64,000 nt of DNA from Microbacterium sp. 10M-3C3 (GTDB lineage: Bacteria; Actinomycetota; Actinomycetes; Actinomycetales; Microbacteriaceae). Made by a program: the position numbers and the translations under genes. Shown one piece after another: positions 1 to 8,790 of this stretch. The notes under the pieces were generated by a model. The model was not told the origin of the DNA, ran no database searches, and worked only from the letters and a program-made list of their open reading frames with translations. Each line of letters opens with the position of its first letter. Positions within the stretch are counted from its first letter, which is position 1. Location: assembly GCF_003931875.1 (NCBI RefSeq), contig NZ_CP034245.1, positions 1,550,001 to 1,614,000 on the forward strand, read 5' to 3'.

Positions 1-63
1 GGCTGGGGGCGCCGGTTCGTCCGGTCATCCCGGTCCCCATCCCCGAAGAATCGGAGCACCGCC

Positions 64-774
64 ATGTCGAGCGACCGTGTCGTCCTGGTCACCGGAGGCA
101 ATCGCGGCATCGGCCGAGCCATCGCCGAGCGTTTCGTCGCGGAGGGATACCGCGTCGCCGTGACCGCGCGGTCCGGCGAAGGGCCCGAGGGCACCCTGAC
201 GGTGCGTGCCGACGTGACCGACGCCGCGTCGGTCGACGCGGCGTTCGGCGAGGTGGAGAAGGCGCTCGGCCCCGTGGAGATCGTCGTGGCCAACGCGGGC
301 ATCACGAAGGACACCCTGCTCCTGCGCATGACCGAGGACGACTTCGACTCGGTGGTCGCGACGAACCTCGGCGGCGCTTTCCGCGTCATCAAGCGCGCGG
401 CCAAGGGGCTGCTGCGCGCGCGGTGGGGCCGCGTCATCCTGATCTCGAGCGTCGTGGGCCTGTACGGCTCACCCGGGCAGATCAACTACGCCGCCTCCAA
501 GAGCGCCCTCGTCGGCTTCGCCCGATCGCTCACGCGCGAGCTCGGCGGCCGCGGGATCACCGCGAACGTCGTCGCGCCGGGCTTCATCGAGACCGACATG
601 ACCGCCGAGCTCCCCGAGGACACGCAGGCTGAGTACAAGCGCAGCATCCCTGCCGGCCGCTTCGCCACCGCCGACGAGGTCGCCGGCGTCGTCACGTGGC
701 TGGCATCGGATGACGCGGCTTACATCTCCGGCGCCGTGATCCCCGTCGACGGCGGACTCGGCATGGGGCACTGA
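64..774 (+). CDS. fabG: 3-oxoacyl-ACP reductase FabG (MabA-like SDR)
   Basis: This is a classical short-chain dehydrogenase of 236 residues that probably reduces 3-oxoacyl-ACP with NADPH in fatty-acid elongation. Visible features are the N-terminal cofactor motif TGGNRGIG, the NAG motif, an active-site serine in SSVVG and the YAASK catalytic motif. The end, DGGLGMGH, closely resembles the C-terminus of mycobacterial MabA/FabG1, which supports fabG over a generic SDR. The ATG at 64 follows GGAGCACCGCC, a weak Shine-Dalgarno. The upstream neighbour lies outside the window, so no FabI/InhA partner can be seen. Confidence 0.85.
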   Translation: MSSDRVVLVTGGNRGIGRAIAERFVAEGYRVAVTARSGEGPEGTLTVRADVTDAASVDAAFGEVEKALGPVEIVVANAGITKDTLLLRMTEDDFDSVVATNLGGAFRVIKRAAKGLLRARWGRVILISSVVGLYGSPGQINYAASKSALVGFARSLTRELGGRGITANVVAPGFIETDMTAELPEDTQAEYKRSIPAGRFATADEVAGVVTWLASDDAAYISGAVIPVDGGLGMGH

Positions 775-781
775 CTCCGGT

Positions 782-1474
782 TCAGCCCACCGCGGCCACG
801 ATCGCGCGCGCGAGCGCGTCGGGCTGGGAGAACTGCGGCCAGTGACCGGAGTGCAGTTCGACGATCTCCAGGTCTTCGAGGGCGGCCAGGTCGGCGGCCC
901 ACGCGGGCGCCTTCTCGATGATCTCGCGCAGGTCGGCCGCCGCCATCGTGCCGCTGAGCATCGTGACGGGCAGGCCGAGCCGGCGCGGGTCGGACAACGA
1001 GAGCGGATCGGTCGGCACCTTCGCCGGCACCGACAGCGCCGACGCCCCGACCGACGCGCGCGTCGCCTCGTCGAGGTCGGCCACCTCGGGCTCCTCGAAG
1101 GTGTCCCACCCCGGGAAGGGGATCACGCCGTCGACGATCGGGAACTCCCAGATGCTCTCGCCGACGCTCGGCGGGAACGTGTCGACGAAGATCACGCGAC
1201 CGACGTCGTCGACCCGTCGGTCGGCGGCGCCCCACGCGACGTTGCCGCCGCCGGAGTGCCCCACGACGACGACCGGGCCGCCGACGCGGTCGATCTCCGC
1301 GACGGTCGCGTCGACCCAGTCGGAGATGCCGATGTCGGCCGATTCGGCCGCCGGGGCGCCGACGCCGGGGAGCGTGAGGGCGTGCGGAGTGTGTCCGGCC
1401 GCCTCCAGGGCGGGGACGATTCCGCGCCACGAGGACGCGTCGAGCCAGAGTCCGGGGATGAGGATGATGTCCAT
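782..1474 (-). CDS. alpha/beta hydrolase
   Basis: A 230-residue alpha/beta-hydrolase-fold protein of unknown substrate. It begins MDIILIPGLWLDASSW, has the nucleophile elbow GHSGGG, and ends with a SGHWPQFSQPDALA segment typical of the catalytic-histidine region. A longer in-frame ORF upstream is low-complexity Arg-rich and not real. The ATG at 1474 has TACCGT exactly 6 nt upstream and no Shine-Dalgarno, which fits leaderless initiation. It is convergent with fabG, 7 nt apart. It could be an esterase or a dehalogenase-like hydrolase; the sequence does not decide. Confidence 0.75.
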   Translation of the reverse strand: MDIILIPGLWLDASSWRGIVPALEAAGHTPHALTLPGVGAPAAESADIGISDWVDATVAEIDRVGGPVVVVGHSGGGNVAWGAADRRVDDVGRVIFVDTFPPSVGESIWEFPIVDGVIPFPGWDTFEEPEVADLDEATRASVGASALSVPAKVPTDPLSLSDPRRLGLPVTMLSGTMAAADLREIIEKAPAWAADLAALEDLEIVELHSGHWPQFSQPDALARAIVAAVG

Positions 1475-1515
1475 GGCCCGACGGTAGAGCGCACCGCCGA
1501 CACGGGGAAGGGCCT

Positions 1516-2151
1516 TCAGGGCAGGAGGGGGATCACCTGCGCGAGGTCGACCGGGCCGACGACGAGATCGGCGCGCGCCCGGACGGCGGGCTTGGCGTTG
1601 AACGCGACGCCGAGCCCCGCCGCGGCGAGCATCTGCAGGTCGTTCGCGCCGTCGCCGATCGCGAGGGTGCGCGCGAGGGGCACGCCGCTGTCGGCCGCCC
1701 ATGCGCGCAGCGTCTCGGCCTTGGCCGCCGCATCCACGATCGTCCCCGCGACCTCGCCCGTGAGGACGTCGTCCGCGACGCGCAGGCGGTTCGCGCGCCA
1801 CACGTCGACCGCGAGTCCGGGAGCCACGTCGTCGAGCACCTCGTGGAAACCCCCCGAGACGACGCCGACGCGCCCGCCGCGCGCATGCACGGCGTCGACG
1901 AGCGCGCGGACGCCGGGCGTCGGCTCGACCCGCGCGATGACGCGCGAGAACGCCTCGACGGGGACGCCCCGCAGCGCAGCGACGCGTGAGCGCAGGCTCG
2001 TGGCGAAATCGACGTCGCCCCGCATCGCGGCCTCCGTCGCCGCGGCGACCTCCGGTCCACGGCCGGCCTCGTCGGCCAGGAGCTCGATCACCTCGTTGCG
2101 GATGAGGGTGGAGTCGGCGTCGAGGACGACGAGGAAGGACGCGTCGGGCAC
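1516..2151 (-). CDS. serB: phosphoserine phosphatase SerB
   Basis: A HAD-family phosphatase of 211 residues that likely removes phosphate from L-phosphoserine in the last step of serine synthesis. The DxDST nucleophile motif (VLDADST) is near residue 10, SGGF is the second HAD motif, and GDGANDLQML is the Mg-binding motif. It lacks the N-terminal ACT domains of mycobacterial SerB2, so it is the short form. The GTG start at 2151 has TAGGGT 7 nt upstream and no obvious Shine-Dalgarno. It lies between a hydrolase gene on the same strand and divergent luxS. Confidence 0.87.
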   Translation of the reverse strand: MPDASFLVVLDADSTLIRNEVIELLADEAGRGPEVAAATEAAMRGDVDFATSLRSRVAALRGVPVEAFSRVIARVEPTPGVRALVDAVHARGGRVGVVSGGFHEVLDDVAPGLAVDVWRANRLRVADDVLTGEVAGTIVDAAAKAETLRAWAADSGVPLARTLAIGDGANDLQMLAAAGLGVAFNAKPAVRARADLVVGPVDLAQVIPLLP

Positions 2152-2279
2152 GGCCTCGACCCTAGCGCGCGCGGCGGCCGTCCCGACGCCGCCGTCATGC
2201 TGCGTCGCGCACGCCCGCGGCCGGGTCGGATCGACGTAGCCTCGTACGGGTGCGCGCCGCGCACGGAGGAGGGAACCCC

Positions 2280-2753
2280 ATGGCCGACGTCGAGAGCTTC
2301 ACCCTGGACCACACCGCGGTCATCGCGCCGTACGTGCGGCTGATCGGCACCGAGACCGGCCCGCGGGGCGATGTGATCTCCAACTTCGACGTGCGCTTCG
2401 TCCAGCCCAACGAGGGCGAGATCCCCACCGCGGGCATCCACACGATCGAGCACATGCTCGCGAGCCTCCTGCGCGACCGCATGGACGGCGTCATCGACAT
2501 CTCGCCGTTCGGCTGCCGCACGGGGTTCCACCTCATCGCGTGGGGCGAGCCGGCCGTGCCGGACGTCGTGGCCGCGATCGCCTCGAGCCTGCGCTTCATC
2601 GCCGAGGAGGCGGTCGAGTCCGACGTGCCCGGTGTCGACGCGTACAGCTGCGGGAACTACCGCGACCACAGCCTGCACACCGCGCGCGAGTGGTCGGCGC
2701 ACGTCCTCCGTCAGGGCATCAGCACGGATGCCTTCGCGCGCATCGGGGTCTGA
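2280..2753 (+). CDS. luxS: S-ribosylhomocysteine lyase LuxS
   Basis: LuxS cleaves S-ribosylhomocysteine to homocysteine and DPD, the precursor of autoinducer-2, in the activated methyl cycle. The 157-residue protein has the full metal site: H54 and H58 in HTIEH with E57, and C124 in SCGNYRDH. C79 in FGCRTG is the catalytic cysteine. The ATG at 2280 is chosen because GGAGGAGG precedes it at good spacing; an in-frame ATG at 2250 would add ten untypical residues. No pfs nucleosidase gene is present in the window. It is convergent with glgC, 11 nt apart. Confidence 0.95.
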   Translation: MADVESFTLDHTAVIAPYVRLIGTETGPRGDVISNFDVRFVQPNEGEIPTAGIHTIEHMLASLLRDRMDGVIDISPFGCRTGFHLIAWGEPAVPDVVAAIASSLRFIAEEAVESDVPGVDAYSCGNYRDHSLHTAREWSAHVLRQGISTDAFARIGV

Positions 2754-2764
2754 CGCGCGCCGGC

Positions 2765-4009
2765 TCAGCGCTCGACGACGACGTTCTTGCCGACGACGGT
2801 GATGCCGGTGTCGGTCACCGTGAAGCCGCGCGCGACGTCGCGGTCGCGGTCCACCCCGACGGTCGCGCCGTCCTCCAGCACGACGTTCTTGTCGAGGATG
2901 GCCCGGTTGATGCGGGCGCCGGCGCCCACGCGCACGTAGTCGAACAGCACCGAGTCGGTGATCGTCGACCCGCCGTCGGCGAGCGTCCACGGCCCGACGA
3001 CGCTGCGTTCGAGGTGCGTTCCGGACAGGACCGAGCCGAGCGAGACGATCGAGTCGATCGCATTGCCGATCCGTCCGACCGAGTCGCGCACGAACTTCGC
3101 CGGCGGGGAGTTGACGGTCTGCGAGTAGATCGGCCAGTCGGTGTTGTACAGGTTGAAGACCGGCAGCGTCGAGATGAGGTCCATGTGGGCGTCGTAGAAC
3201 GACTCGATCGTGCCGACGTCGCGCCAGTACGCCCGATCGCGGTCGGTGGAGCCCGGCACGTCGTTGCGCTTGAAGTCGTAGACGGCGGCCTCGCCGCGCC
3301 GGACGAAGTACGGCACGATGTCGCCGCCCATGTCGTGGTTGGACGTCGGCGACTCGCCGTCGGCCTGCACGGCCTCGATGAGGGCGTCGGCGTCGAAGAT
3401 GTAGTTGCCCATGGACGCGAGCACCTCGTGCGGCGCGTCGGCCAGCCCCGTCGGGCTCTGCGGCTTCTCGAGGAAGTCCCGGATGCGCACGGGGTCGGCC
3501 GGGTCGACGTCGATGACGCCGAACTGGTTGGCCAGGGTGATGGGCTGGCGGATGCCGGCCACCGTCGCGCGCGCACCGGAGTCGATGTGCGCCTGGAGCA
3601 TCTGGTCGAAGTCCATGCGGTAGACGTGGTCGGCTCCGATCACGACGACGATGTCGGGCTTCTCGTCGGTGAGCAGGTTCATGCTCTGCAGGATCGCGTC
3701 GGCCGACCCGGAGAACCACCGCTTGCCCAGGCGCTGCTGCGCGGGCACGGACGCGACGTACGCGCCGAGCATCGGCGACATCCGCCACGTCTGCGAGATG
3801 TGCCGGTCGAGGCTGTGCGACTTGTACTGCGTGAGGACCACGAGCTGGCGGAGCCCCGAGTTGATGAGATTCGAGATCGCGAAGTCGATCAGGCGGTACT
3901 GGCCGCCGAACGGGACGGCGGGCTTGGCCCGGTCGGCCGTGAGCGGCATCAGGCGCTTGCCCTCGCCGCCGGCGAGAATGATTCCGAACACCTTCGGCGC
4001 TGCTGGCAT
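2765..4009 (-). CDS. glgC: glucose-1-phosphate adenylyltransferase GlgC
   Basis: Makes ADP-glucose from glucose-1-phosphate and ATP, the committed step of glycogen synthesis. The 414-residue length is typical. The N-terminal nucleotidyltransferase signature [11 protein letters not shown], the [10 protein letters not shown] motif and a C-terminal left-handed-helix domain with hexapeptide character are visible. The ATG at 4009 has TAGGGT exactly 6 nt upstream, a possible -35 TTCGCC 17 bp further, and no Shine-Dalgarno, so it is probably leaderless. It is divergent from glgA, so the 77-bp gap carries both promoters and could allow joint control. Confidence 0.96.
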   Translation of the reverse strand: MPAAPKVFGIILAGGEGKRLMPLTADRAKPAVPFGGQYRLIDFAISNLINSGLRQLVVLTQYKSHSLDRHISQTWRMSPMLGAYVASVPAQQRLGKRWFSGSADAILQSMNLLTDEKPDIVVVIGADHVYRMDFDQMLQAHIDSGARATVAGIRQPITLANQFGVIDVDPADPVRIRDFLEKPQSPTGLADAPHEVLASMGNYIFDADALIEAVQADGESPTSNHDMGGDIVPYFVRRGEAAVYDFKRNDVPGSTDRDRAYWRDVGTIESFYDAHMDLISTLPVFNLYNTDWPIYSQTVNSPPAKFVRDSVGRIGNAIDSIVSLGSVLSGTHLERSVVGPWTLADGGSTITDSVLFDYVRVGAGARINRAILDKNVVLEDGATVGVDRDRDVARGFTVTDTGITVVGKNVVVER

Positions 4010-4086
4010 GGCACCACCCTAGAGCGCGCCGGCGCAGCGGCGAACCCCCGCAACGCCGTCTTGACAGCTGTACTAGCGTTCGACTC

Positions 4087-5280
4087 ATGCGCGTCGACAT
4101 CGTCACGAAGGAATACCCGCCGGAGATCTACGGCGGGGCGGGCGTGCACGTCACCGAGCTCGTGAAGGCGCTGCGCCGGACGATCGACGTCGAGGTGCGG
4201 GCGTTCGGCGCCCCCCGCGACGAACCCGGCACGACGGCCTACGGCGTGCCGGCGGAGCTGGCCGGAGCCAACGGGGCGCTGCAGACGCTCGGCACGGATC
4301 TCGAGATCGTCCCGGACGTCGCGGGCGCCGACGTCGTGCACAGTCACACGTGGTACGCGAACTTCGCCGGCCACCTCGCCTCGCTCCTGCACGGCATCCC
4401 GCACGTCGTGACGGCGCACAGCCTCGAGCCGCTGCGGCCGTGGAAGGCCGAGCAGCTCGGCGGCGGATACGCGGTGTCGAGCTTCATCGAGAAGACCGCC
4501 TACGAGGGGGCCGCGGCGATCGTCGCGGTGAGCGAGGGCATGCGCGCCGACATCCTGCGCAGCTACCCGGCCCTGGACCCGGCGAAGGTGCACGTCATCT
4601 ACAACGGCATCGACACGCAGGCGTGGCATCCGGTCGACGACGCCGCGGTGCTCGCCGAGGCGGGCATCGACCCCGCCCGGCCGTCGGTCGTCTTCGTCGG
4701 CCGGATCACGCGGCAGAAGGGACTGCCCTACCTGCTGCGGGCGGCCGAACAGCTCCCTCCCGACGTGCAGCTGGTGCTGTGCGCGGGCGCGCCCGACACC
4801 CCCGAGATCCTCGCGGAGGTCGAGGAACTCGTGCGCGGCCTGCAGGCCACGCGGGAGGGCGTCGTCTGGATCGACCGGCTGCTGCCGCGGCACGAGCTGT
4901 GCGCCATCCTCACGGCGGCGACGACGTTCGTGTGCCCGTCGGTGTATGAACCGCTCGGGATCGTGAACCTCGAGGCGATGGCGTGCGGCGCCGCGGTCGT
5001 CGGCACGGCGACCGGCGGCATCCCCGAGGTCGTCGTCGACGGCGAGACGGGCCGCCTCGTGCCGATCGAGCAGGTGCAGGACGGCACCGGCACCCCCGTC
5101 GACCCGCAGCGCTTCGTCGACGACCTCGCGCGTGTGCTGACCGAGGTCGTGACCGACCCGGCGCGCGCCGCCGCGTACGGCGACGCGGGGCGCCGGCGCG
5201 CCGTGGCCGACTTCGGATGGGACCGGATCGCGGAGCAGACGGCCGCGCTGTACGCCGGGCTCGCCGGGCACGGCCGATAG
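4087..5280 (+). CDS. glgA: glycogen synthase GlgA (actinobacterial GT4 type)
   Basis: A 397-residue GT-B glycosyltransferase. It opens with the EYPPEIYGGAGVHVTEL motif of the actinobacterial GlgA family and has the C-terminal YEPLGIVNLEAMACG donor-binding motif with the E-x7-E pair. The M. tuberculosis homologue (Rv1212c, GlgM) makes maltose-1-phosphate from ADP-glucose and glucose-1-phosphate, so the product here may be that sugar or elongated glycogen. The ATG at 4087 has TAGCGT 7 nt upstream. It is divergent from glgC, which supplies its donor. Confidence 0.92.
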   Translation: MRVDIVTKEYPPEIYGGAGVHVTELVKALRRTIDVEVRAFGAPRDEPGTTAYGVPAELAGANGALQTLGTDLEIVPDVAGADVVHSHTWYANFAGHLASLLHGIPHVVTAHSLEPLRPWKAEQLGGGYAVSSFIEKTAYEGAAAIVAVSEGMRADILRSYPALDPAKVHVIYNGIDTQAWHPVDDAAVLAEAGIDPARPSVVFVGRITRQKGLPYLLRAAEQLPPDVQLVLCAGAPDTPEILAEVEELVRGLQATREGVVWIDRLLPRHELCAILTAATTFVCPSVYEPLGIVNLEAMACGAAVVGTATGGIPEVVVDGETGRLVPIEQVQDGTGTPVDPQRFVDDLARVLTEVVTDPARAAAYGDAGRRRAVADFGWDRIAEQTAALYAGLAGHGR

Positions 5281-5283
5281 GCT
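5278..5283 (+). promoter_or_regulatory. candidate -10 element overlapping the glgA stop codon
   Basis: TAGGCT begins with the TAG stop codon of glgA and lies 6 nt before the ATG of the ABC ATPase gene. This is the spacing expected for a leaderless transcript, so the ATPase could be transcribed separately from glgA. A GAGGG between the two could instead be a Shine-Dalgarno for read-through mRNA. Confidence 0.45.
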
Positions 5284-5289
5284 GAGGGC

Positions 5290-6075
5290 ATGCCTGCAGT
5301 CCTGGAGTTCTCCGACGTCGTCGTCCGCCGGAACGCCCGTGACATCGTCGCCCACCTGGACTGGACGGTCGCCGACGACGAGCGGTGGGTGATCCTCGGA
5401 CCCAACGGCGCGGGCAAGACGACCGTGCTCCAGCTGGCGGACACGCTGCTGCATCCGACCGGCGGCGCCGTGACGATCCTGGGGGAGCGCCTGGGGCGGA
5501 CGGACGTGTTCGAGCTGCGGCCGCGCATCGGCTTCGCCTCGTCGGCGATGGCGCGCCGCATCCCCGCCGAGGAGAGCGTGCTCGACGTCGTGCTGACCGC
5601 GGCCTTCTCGGTCACGGGTCGCTGGCGCGAGCGCTATGAGGACATCGACGAGCGCCGCGCGCTGCGCGTGCTCGGGGAATGGCGGCTGGACCATCTCGCC
5701 GACCGCACGTTCGGCACGCTGTCGGACGGCGAGCAGAAGCGCGTGCAGATCGCCCGCGCGGTCATGACCGATCCCGAGCTCCTGCTCCTCGACGAGCCGA
5801 CCGCGAGCCTCGACCTCGGCGCGCGCGAGGAGCTGCTGGGCCTGCTCTCCGGCTACGCGCAGGCGCCGACGACGCCGGCCATGATCATGGTGACCCACCA
5901 CGTGGAGGAGATCCCGGTCGGGTTCACCCACGTCCTGCTCCTGCGCGACGGCGCCGCCGTCGCCGCGGGGCCGCTCGAATCCACGCTCACGGCCGAGAAC
6001 CTCACTGCGACCTTCGGCGCGCCGATCTCGCTCACCGCGGACGCCGGACGCTACGCCGCGCGCGCCGCGTCCTGA
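5290..6075 (+). CDS. ABC transporter ATP-binding protein
   Basis: A soluble ATPase of 261 residues: Walker A GPNGAGKT (residues 37-44), signature LSDGEQKR near residue 145, Walker B LLLLDEPT, and the H-loop in VTHHVEE. It resembles stand-alone single-domain ATPases (YlmA/ModF type). No permease gene is adjacent, so the transported substrate cannot be stated and the partner, if any, is elsewhere. The gene starts 9 nt after the glgA stop. Confidence 0.85.
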   Translation: MPAVLEFSDVVVRRNARDIVAHLDWTVADDERWVILGPNGAGKTTVLQLADTLLHPTGGAVTILGERLGRTDVFELRPRIGFASSAMARRIPAEESVLDVVLTAAFSVTGRWRERYEDIDERRALRVLGEWRLDHLADRTFGTLSDGEQKRVQIARAVMTDPELLLLDEPTASLDLGAREELLGLLSGYAQAPTTPAMIMVTHHVEEIPVGFTHVLLLRDGAAVAAGPLESTLTAENLTATFGAPISLTADAGRYAARAAS

Positions 6076-6119
6076 CCGGGCCGTCCCGAGGCCGGTCGCT
6101 GCCGAGCCGCCCGGCCTGA

Positions 6120-6200
6120 TAGACTCTTGCGTTGGTGCGTGCACCGCAGACTTTGACCGTCCTGGCACAATCCAGGGCACCACTTCTCAAAGGACCTCCC
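6120..6200 (+). promoter_or_regulatory. promoter and leader of rpmE2
   Basis: TAGACT at 6120-6125 is a good -10, placing a transcript start near 6132 and giving a leader of about 69 nt. This differs from the leaderless genes around it. The leader has a GGTGC/GCACC dyad at 6134-6145, a CCTGG/CCAGG dyad at 6161-6176, and an AAAGGA ribosome site at 6189-6194. I see no AT-rich Zur-type palindrome, the usual control site of zinc-free L31 genes. Confidence 0.5.
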
Positions 6201-6452
6201 ATGAAGACTGACATCCACCCCGAGTACCGCGAGGTCGTGTTCCGCGACCTGGGTTCGGGTGAGACCTTCCTCACCCGCTCGACGGTCTCCAGCGACAAGA
6301 CGATCGAGCTCGACGGCGTCGAGTACCCCGTCATCGACGTCGAGATCTCGTCGGCGTCGCACCCGTTCTACACGGGCAAGCAGCGCATCATGGACTCGGC
6401 GGGTCGCGTCGAGAAGTTCAACAAGCGCTTCAAGGGCTTCGGCGGCAGCTGA
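6201..6452 (+). CDS. rpmE2: 50S ribosomal protein L31 type B
   Basis: An 83-residue type B L31 beginning [16 protein letters not shown] and ending [11 protein letters not shown]. It has no CxxC zinc motif, which distinguishes the C- (type B) from the C+ form. It binds the large ribosomal subunit. A strong AAAGGA lies 6 nt before the ATG. The absence of a visible Zur box suggests it may be expressed constitutively rather than only in zinc starvation, but the second L31 gene cannot be checked here. Confidence 0.95.
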   Translation: MKTDIHPEYREVVFRDLGSGETFLTRSTVSSDKTIELDGVEYPVIDVEISSASHPFYTGKQRIMDSAGRVEKFNKRFKGFGGS

Positions 6453-6470
6453 GCCACCGACACGCTCGAC

Positions 6471-6505
6471 AGCAGAAGGCCCCGTCATCGGCGGGGCCTT
6501 CTGCT
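6471..6505. terminator. bidirectional terminator between rpmE2 and exonuclease gene
   Basis: A 14-bp perfect stem: AGCAGAAGGCCCCG at 6471-6484 pairs with 6492-6505 around a 7-nt loop. The hairpin sits just after rpmE2 and overlaps the stop codon of the opposing exonuclease gene, so it can serve both strands. Confidence 0.85.
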
Positions 6506-7226
6506 ATCTCACGGGCCAGCGACCGTCGACGACGTCGTCGGGGTCGAGGCGCCCGATGCGGACGAAGTACTCGGTGAGGCTCTCCGCCTGCGAGCGGGCC
6601 CACCCGATCTGGCGCGTGTGCAGCTCGTCGAGGGTCGGCGGCAGCCACGCCGCGTAACGGTCGGCGATCGCCTGCGCGACACGCCCCGCTGCGACCGCGT
6701 CGGCGGATGCCTCGTGGGCGCCGTCCAGGCGCACGGCGTAGTGGGCCGCGACGACCGACAGCGTGCGCTTGCCGCGGCGGTAGCGGTCGTAGCGCTTGTC
6801 GACCACGAGCGGGTCGATGATCGGGCCGGGGTCGGCGAGCGCGGGCACCCCGTGGCGGAGGGCCTCGTGCCTGAGCAGCGAGAAGTCGTACGGCGCGTTG
6901 TACGCCACGACCGGGAGCCCAGCCGCGAAGAGCCCCGCGAGCGCGTCGACGACCTCAGTCACCACGTCCGAGGCGGGACGACCGTGCGCGCGCGCGTGGG
7001 CGGTCGTGATGCCGTGGATCGCCGTCGCGCCCGCCGGGATCGCGACGCCGGGGTCGGCGAGCCAGTCGCGTGCGTCGACGACGTGCCCGTCGGCGTCGAT
7101 GACGCCGACGTGTGCGGTCACGATCCGGTCCCGTGCGACATCGACGCCCGTGGTCTCCAGATCGAACACGCCGACGACGCTCGCCCACTCCGGTCGCTGG
7201 AAGAGCGGCAGGGGTTCGGGGTGCAC
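6504..7226 (-). CDS. DnaQ-like 3'-5' exonuclease
   Basis: An RNase H-fold exonuclease of about 240 residues. The ExoI motif FDLETTG gives the two metal-binding acids (D22, E24), IHGIT is seen near residue 67, and HEASADAVAA is the ExoIII H-x4-D motif. It resembles the DNA polymerase III epsilon-like 3'-5' exonucleases. Two GTG codons compete, at 7232 and 7226. TACCGT lies exactly 6 nt before 7226 and directly abuts 7232, so by the leaderless rule seen across this window I prefer 7226, a start two residues shorter. It is divergent from the hydrolase gene at 7307. Confidence 0.85.
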   Translation of the reverse strand: MHPEPLPLFQRPEWASVVGVFDLETTGVDVARDRIVTAHVGVIDADGHVVDARDWLADPGVAIPAGATAIHGITTAHARAHGRPASDVVTEVVDALAGLFAAGLPVVAYNAPYDFSLLRHEALRHGVPALADPGPIIDPLVVDKRYDRYRRGKRTLSVVAAHYAVRLDGAHEASADAVAAGRVAQAIADRYAAWLPPTLDELHTRQIGWARSQAESLTEYFVRIGRLDPDDVVDGRWPVR

Positions 7227-7306
7227 GCTCACACGGTAGGACGCGGTGCCGACATCGCCGGCGCGACGCTCCGGGCGGCCCGACGGCGGGCTCGTAGACT
7301 CACAGG

Positions 7307-8200
7307 GTGAGCTCCCCGTACGCCGCCCTGCTCGAGGCGATCCCGGTCGCGCGGCACGAGGCGCGGGTGCTCGGGGGGACGACCGCCTACTGGGACTACG
7401 GCGACCCGGCGGCCTCCACGATCATCGTCGCCGTGCACGGCTTCCGTGGCGAGCACCACGGGCTCGAGCCCGTCGTCGCCCACCTGCCGGGCTTCCGCGT
7501 CGTCATGCCCGACCTCCCCGGCTTCGGCGAGACCGCGCCGGTGCCCGGTCGGCGGCACGACCTCGACCTGTACGCGCAGTGGCTGACCGCCTTCGTCACA
7601 GCGGTCGCACCGGGGGCCGTCGTCCTCGGGCACTCGTTCGGCTCGATCGTCGCCTCGGCCGCGGTCGCGCGGGGTCTCGCGACGCCGGCGCTCGTGCTGG
7701 TCAACCCGATCGGCGCGCCGGCGCTCGAGGGACCGCGCGGCGTGCTCACGCGTCTCGCCGTGTTCTACTACCTCGCCGGGGCGCGACTGCCCCGGCCCCT
7801 GGGGGACGCGCTGCTGCGCAATCCCGCGATCGTGCGGGTCATGAGCGTCACGATGGCCAAGACCCGCGACCGCGACCTCCGGCGCTTCGTGCACGCGCAG
7901 CACGACGCGTACTTCTCGCGCTTCGCCGACCGTGATGTGCTCCACGACGCGTTCGTCACGTCGGTGTCGCACGACGTGCGGGAGTTCGCGCCGCGGATCG
8001 CGCAGCCGACGCTGCTGGTGGCGGCGCAGAAGGACGACATCACGCCGATCGAGGCCGAGCGGGAGCTCGCAGCGATGTTCCCGCACGCCGAGCTCGTCGA
8101 GATCCCGGACGTCGGCCACCTCATCCACTACGAGACGCCGGCCGCCGCGGCCGCCGCGATCACGCGCTTTCTCGCGCCCTCCGAGCCCGGTACGCGTTGA
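7307..8200 (+). CDS. alpha/beta hydrolase
   Basis: A 297-residue alpha/beta hydrolase with the oxyanion segment VHGFRGEHHG, nucleophile motif GHSFGS, a late acid in DDITPIEAE and catalytic histidine in VGHLIHYE. It is like many actinobacterial lipolytic or C-C hydrolases; the substrate is unknown. The GTG start has TAGACT exactly 6 nt upstream (7295-7300) and no Shine-Dalgarno, so it is probably leaderless. Its 3' end overlaps the convergent CGNR regulator gene by 41 nt. Confidence 0.82.
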   Translation: MSSPYAALLEAIPVARHEARVLGGTTAYWDYGDPAASTIIVAVHGFRGEHHGLEPVVAHLPGFRVVMPDLPGFGETAPVPGRRHDLDLYAQWLTAFVTAVAPGAVVLGHSFGSIVASAAVARGLATPALVLVNPIGAPALEGPRGVLTRLAVFYYLAGARLPRPLGDALLRNPAIVRVMSVTMAKTRDRDLRRFVHAQHDAYFSRFADRDVLHDAFVTSVSHDVREFAPRIAQPTLLVAAQKDDITPIEAERELAAMFPHAELVEIPDVGHLIHYETPAAAAAAITRFLAPSEPGTR

Positions 8201-8720
8201 CGTTCATGCGATTGCCGCAGTTGCCGGTGTCGCAGTAGCGCTTGGAGTGGTTGCGGGAGTAGTCGACGTAGACCGCGTCGCAGTCGTCCGCGCCGCACAC
8301 CCGGATGCGGTCGTACTCGTCGGCGCGGATGACGTCGACGAACGCCATCGCGGTCTCCAGGAGGATGCGCACGTGCAGCGGCGAGTCGCCCGATGTCGCG
8401 TGGATGTGCCACTCCTCGAAGCCCGGGTGGGTGACGAGCTGGGGGAGCGCGTTCCCGTCGGCGAGCATCGCGTTCACGAGCGGCACGGCCGCGTCGCGGT
8501 CGACGCGCCACAGCTCGTGCAGGCGCTCCCGGATGCCGCGGACGGCGGCCAGCTCGTCGGCGTCGCGGTCGAGGCGGCCGCTGTACGGGCGCTCGTCCAG
8601 GAAGGCGTTCAGGTCGCCGACGCTCGCCATGCCGTCGACGCCGTCGTTGAGGTCGGGCAGCGTGTTCACGAGGTCCACGGCGGCCGCGAGCGACTGCTGG
8701 GTGTCATGGATGAAAACCAT
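8160..8720 (-). CDS. CGNR zinc-finger / ABATE-domain regulator
   Basis: A protein of about 186 residues. The N-terminal part (HDTQQSLAAAVDLVNTL) matches the ABATE region and the C-terminus carries the zinc finger: two cysteines in VCGADDC followed by CDTGNCGNRMNV, the CGNR motif. The family is thought to bind DNA. I chose ATG 8720 because AGGAG precedes it by 5 nt and it matches the family N-terminus. An alternative ATG at 8735 lies 6 nt after TAGGGC and would be leaderless. It is divergent from the EamA exporter with a perfect inverted repeat between, suggesting it controls that gene and itself. Confidence 0.83.
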   Translation of the reverse strand: MVFIHDTQQSLAAAVDLVNTLPDLNDGVDGMASVGDLNAFLDERPYSGRLDRDADELAAVRGIRERLHELWRVDRDAAVPLVNAMLADGNALPQLVTHPGFEEWHIHATSGDSPLHVRILLETAMAFVDVIRADEYDRIRVCGADDCDAVYVDYSRNHSKRYCDTGNCGNRMNVNAYRARRARESA

Positions 8721-8747
8721 GTTGACTCCTGACATCGACGTGCCCTA

Positions 8748-8782
8748 CTGTCACGAGTGTACCCATAAGACACTCGTGACAG
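8748..8782. promoter_or_regulatory. 13-bp perfect inverted repeat, candidate operator
   Basis: CTGTCACGAGTGT at 8748-8760 is repeated perfectly inverted at 8770-8782, with a 9-nt spacer. The arms are thus about two helical turns apart. The site abuts the TAGGGC hexamer serving the CGNR gene and lies just upstream of the EamA start, so a bound dimer would block both promoters. The CGNR protein is the obvious candidate ligand, by context only. Confidence 0.75.
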
Positions 8783-8790
8783 GCTCCGCC

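Noticed and set aside
4061..4066. TTGACA between glgC and glgA as a -35 for glgA
   Set aside because: A -10 at 17 bp spacing would fall on the glgA start codon itself. The TAGCGT at 4074 is only 7 bp away, so the two do not form a promoter.
2088..4106. 672-residue minus-strand ORF over serB, luxS and glgC
   Set aside because: Arg/His-rich, low-complexity shadow of real genes in other frames; long spurious ORFs are expected at this GC content.
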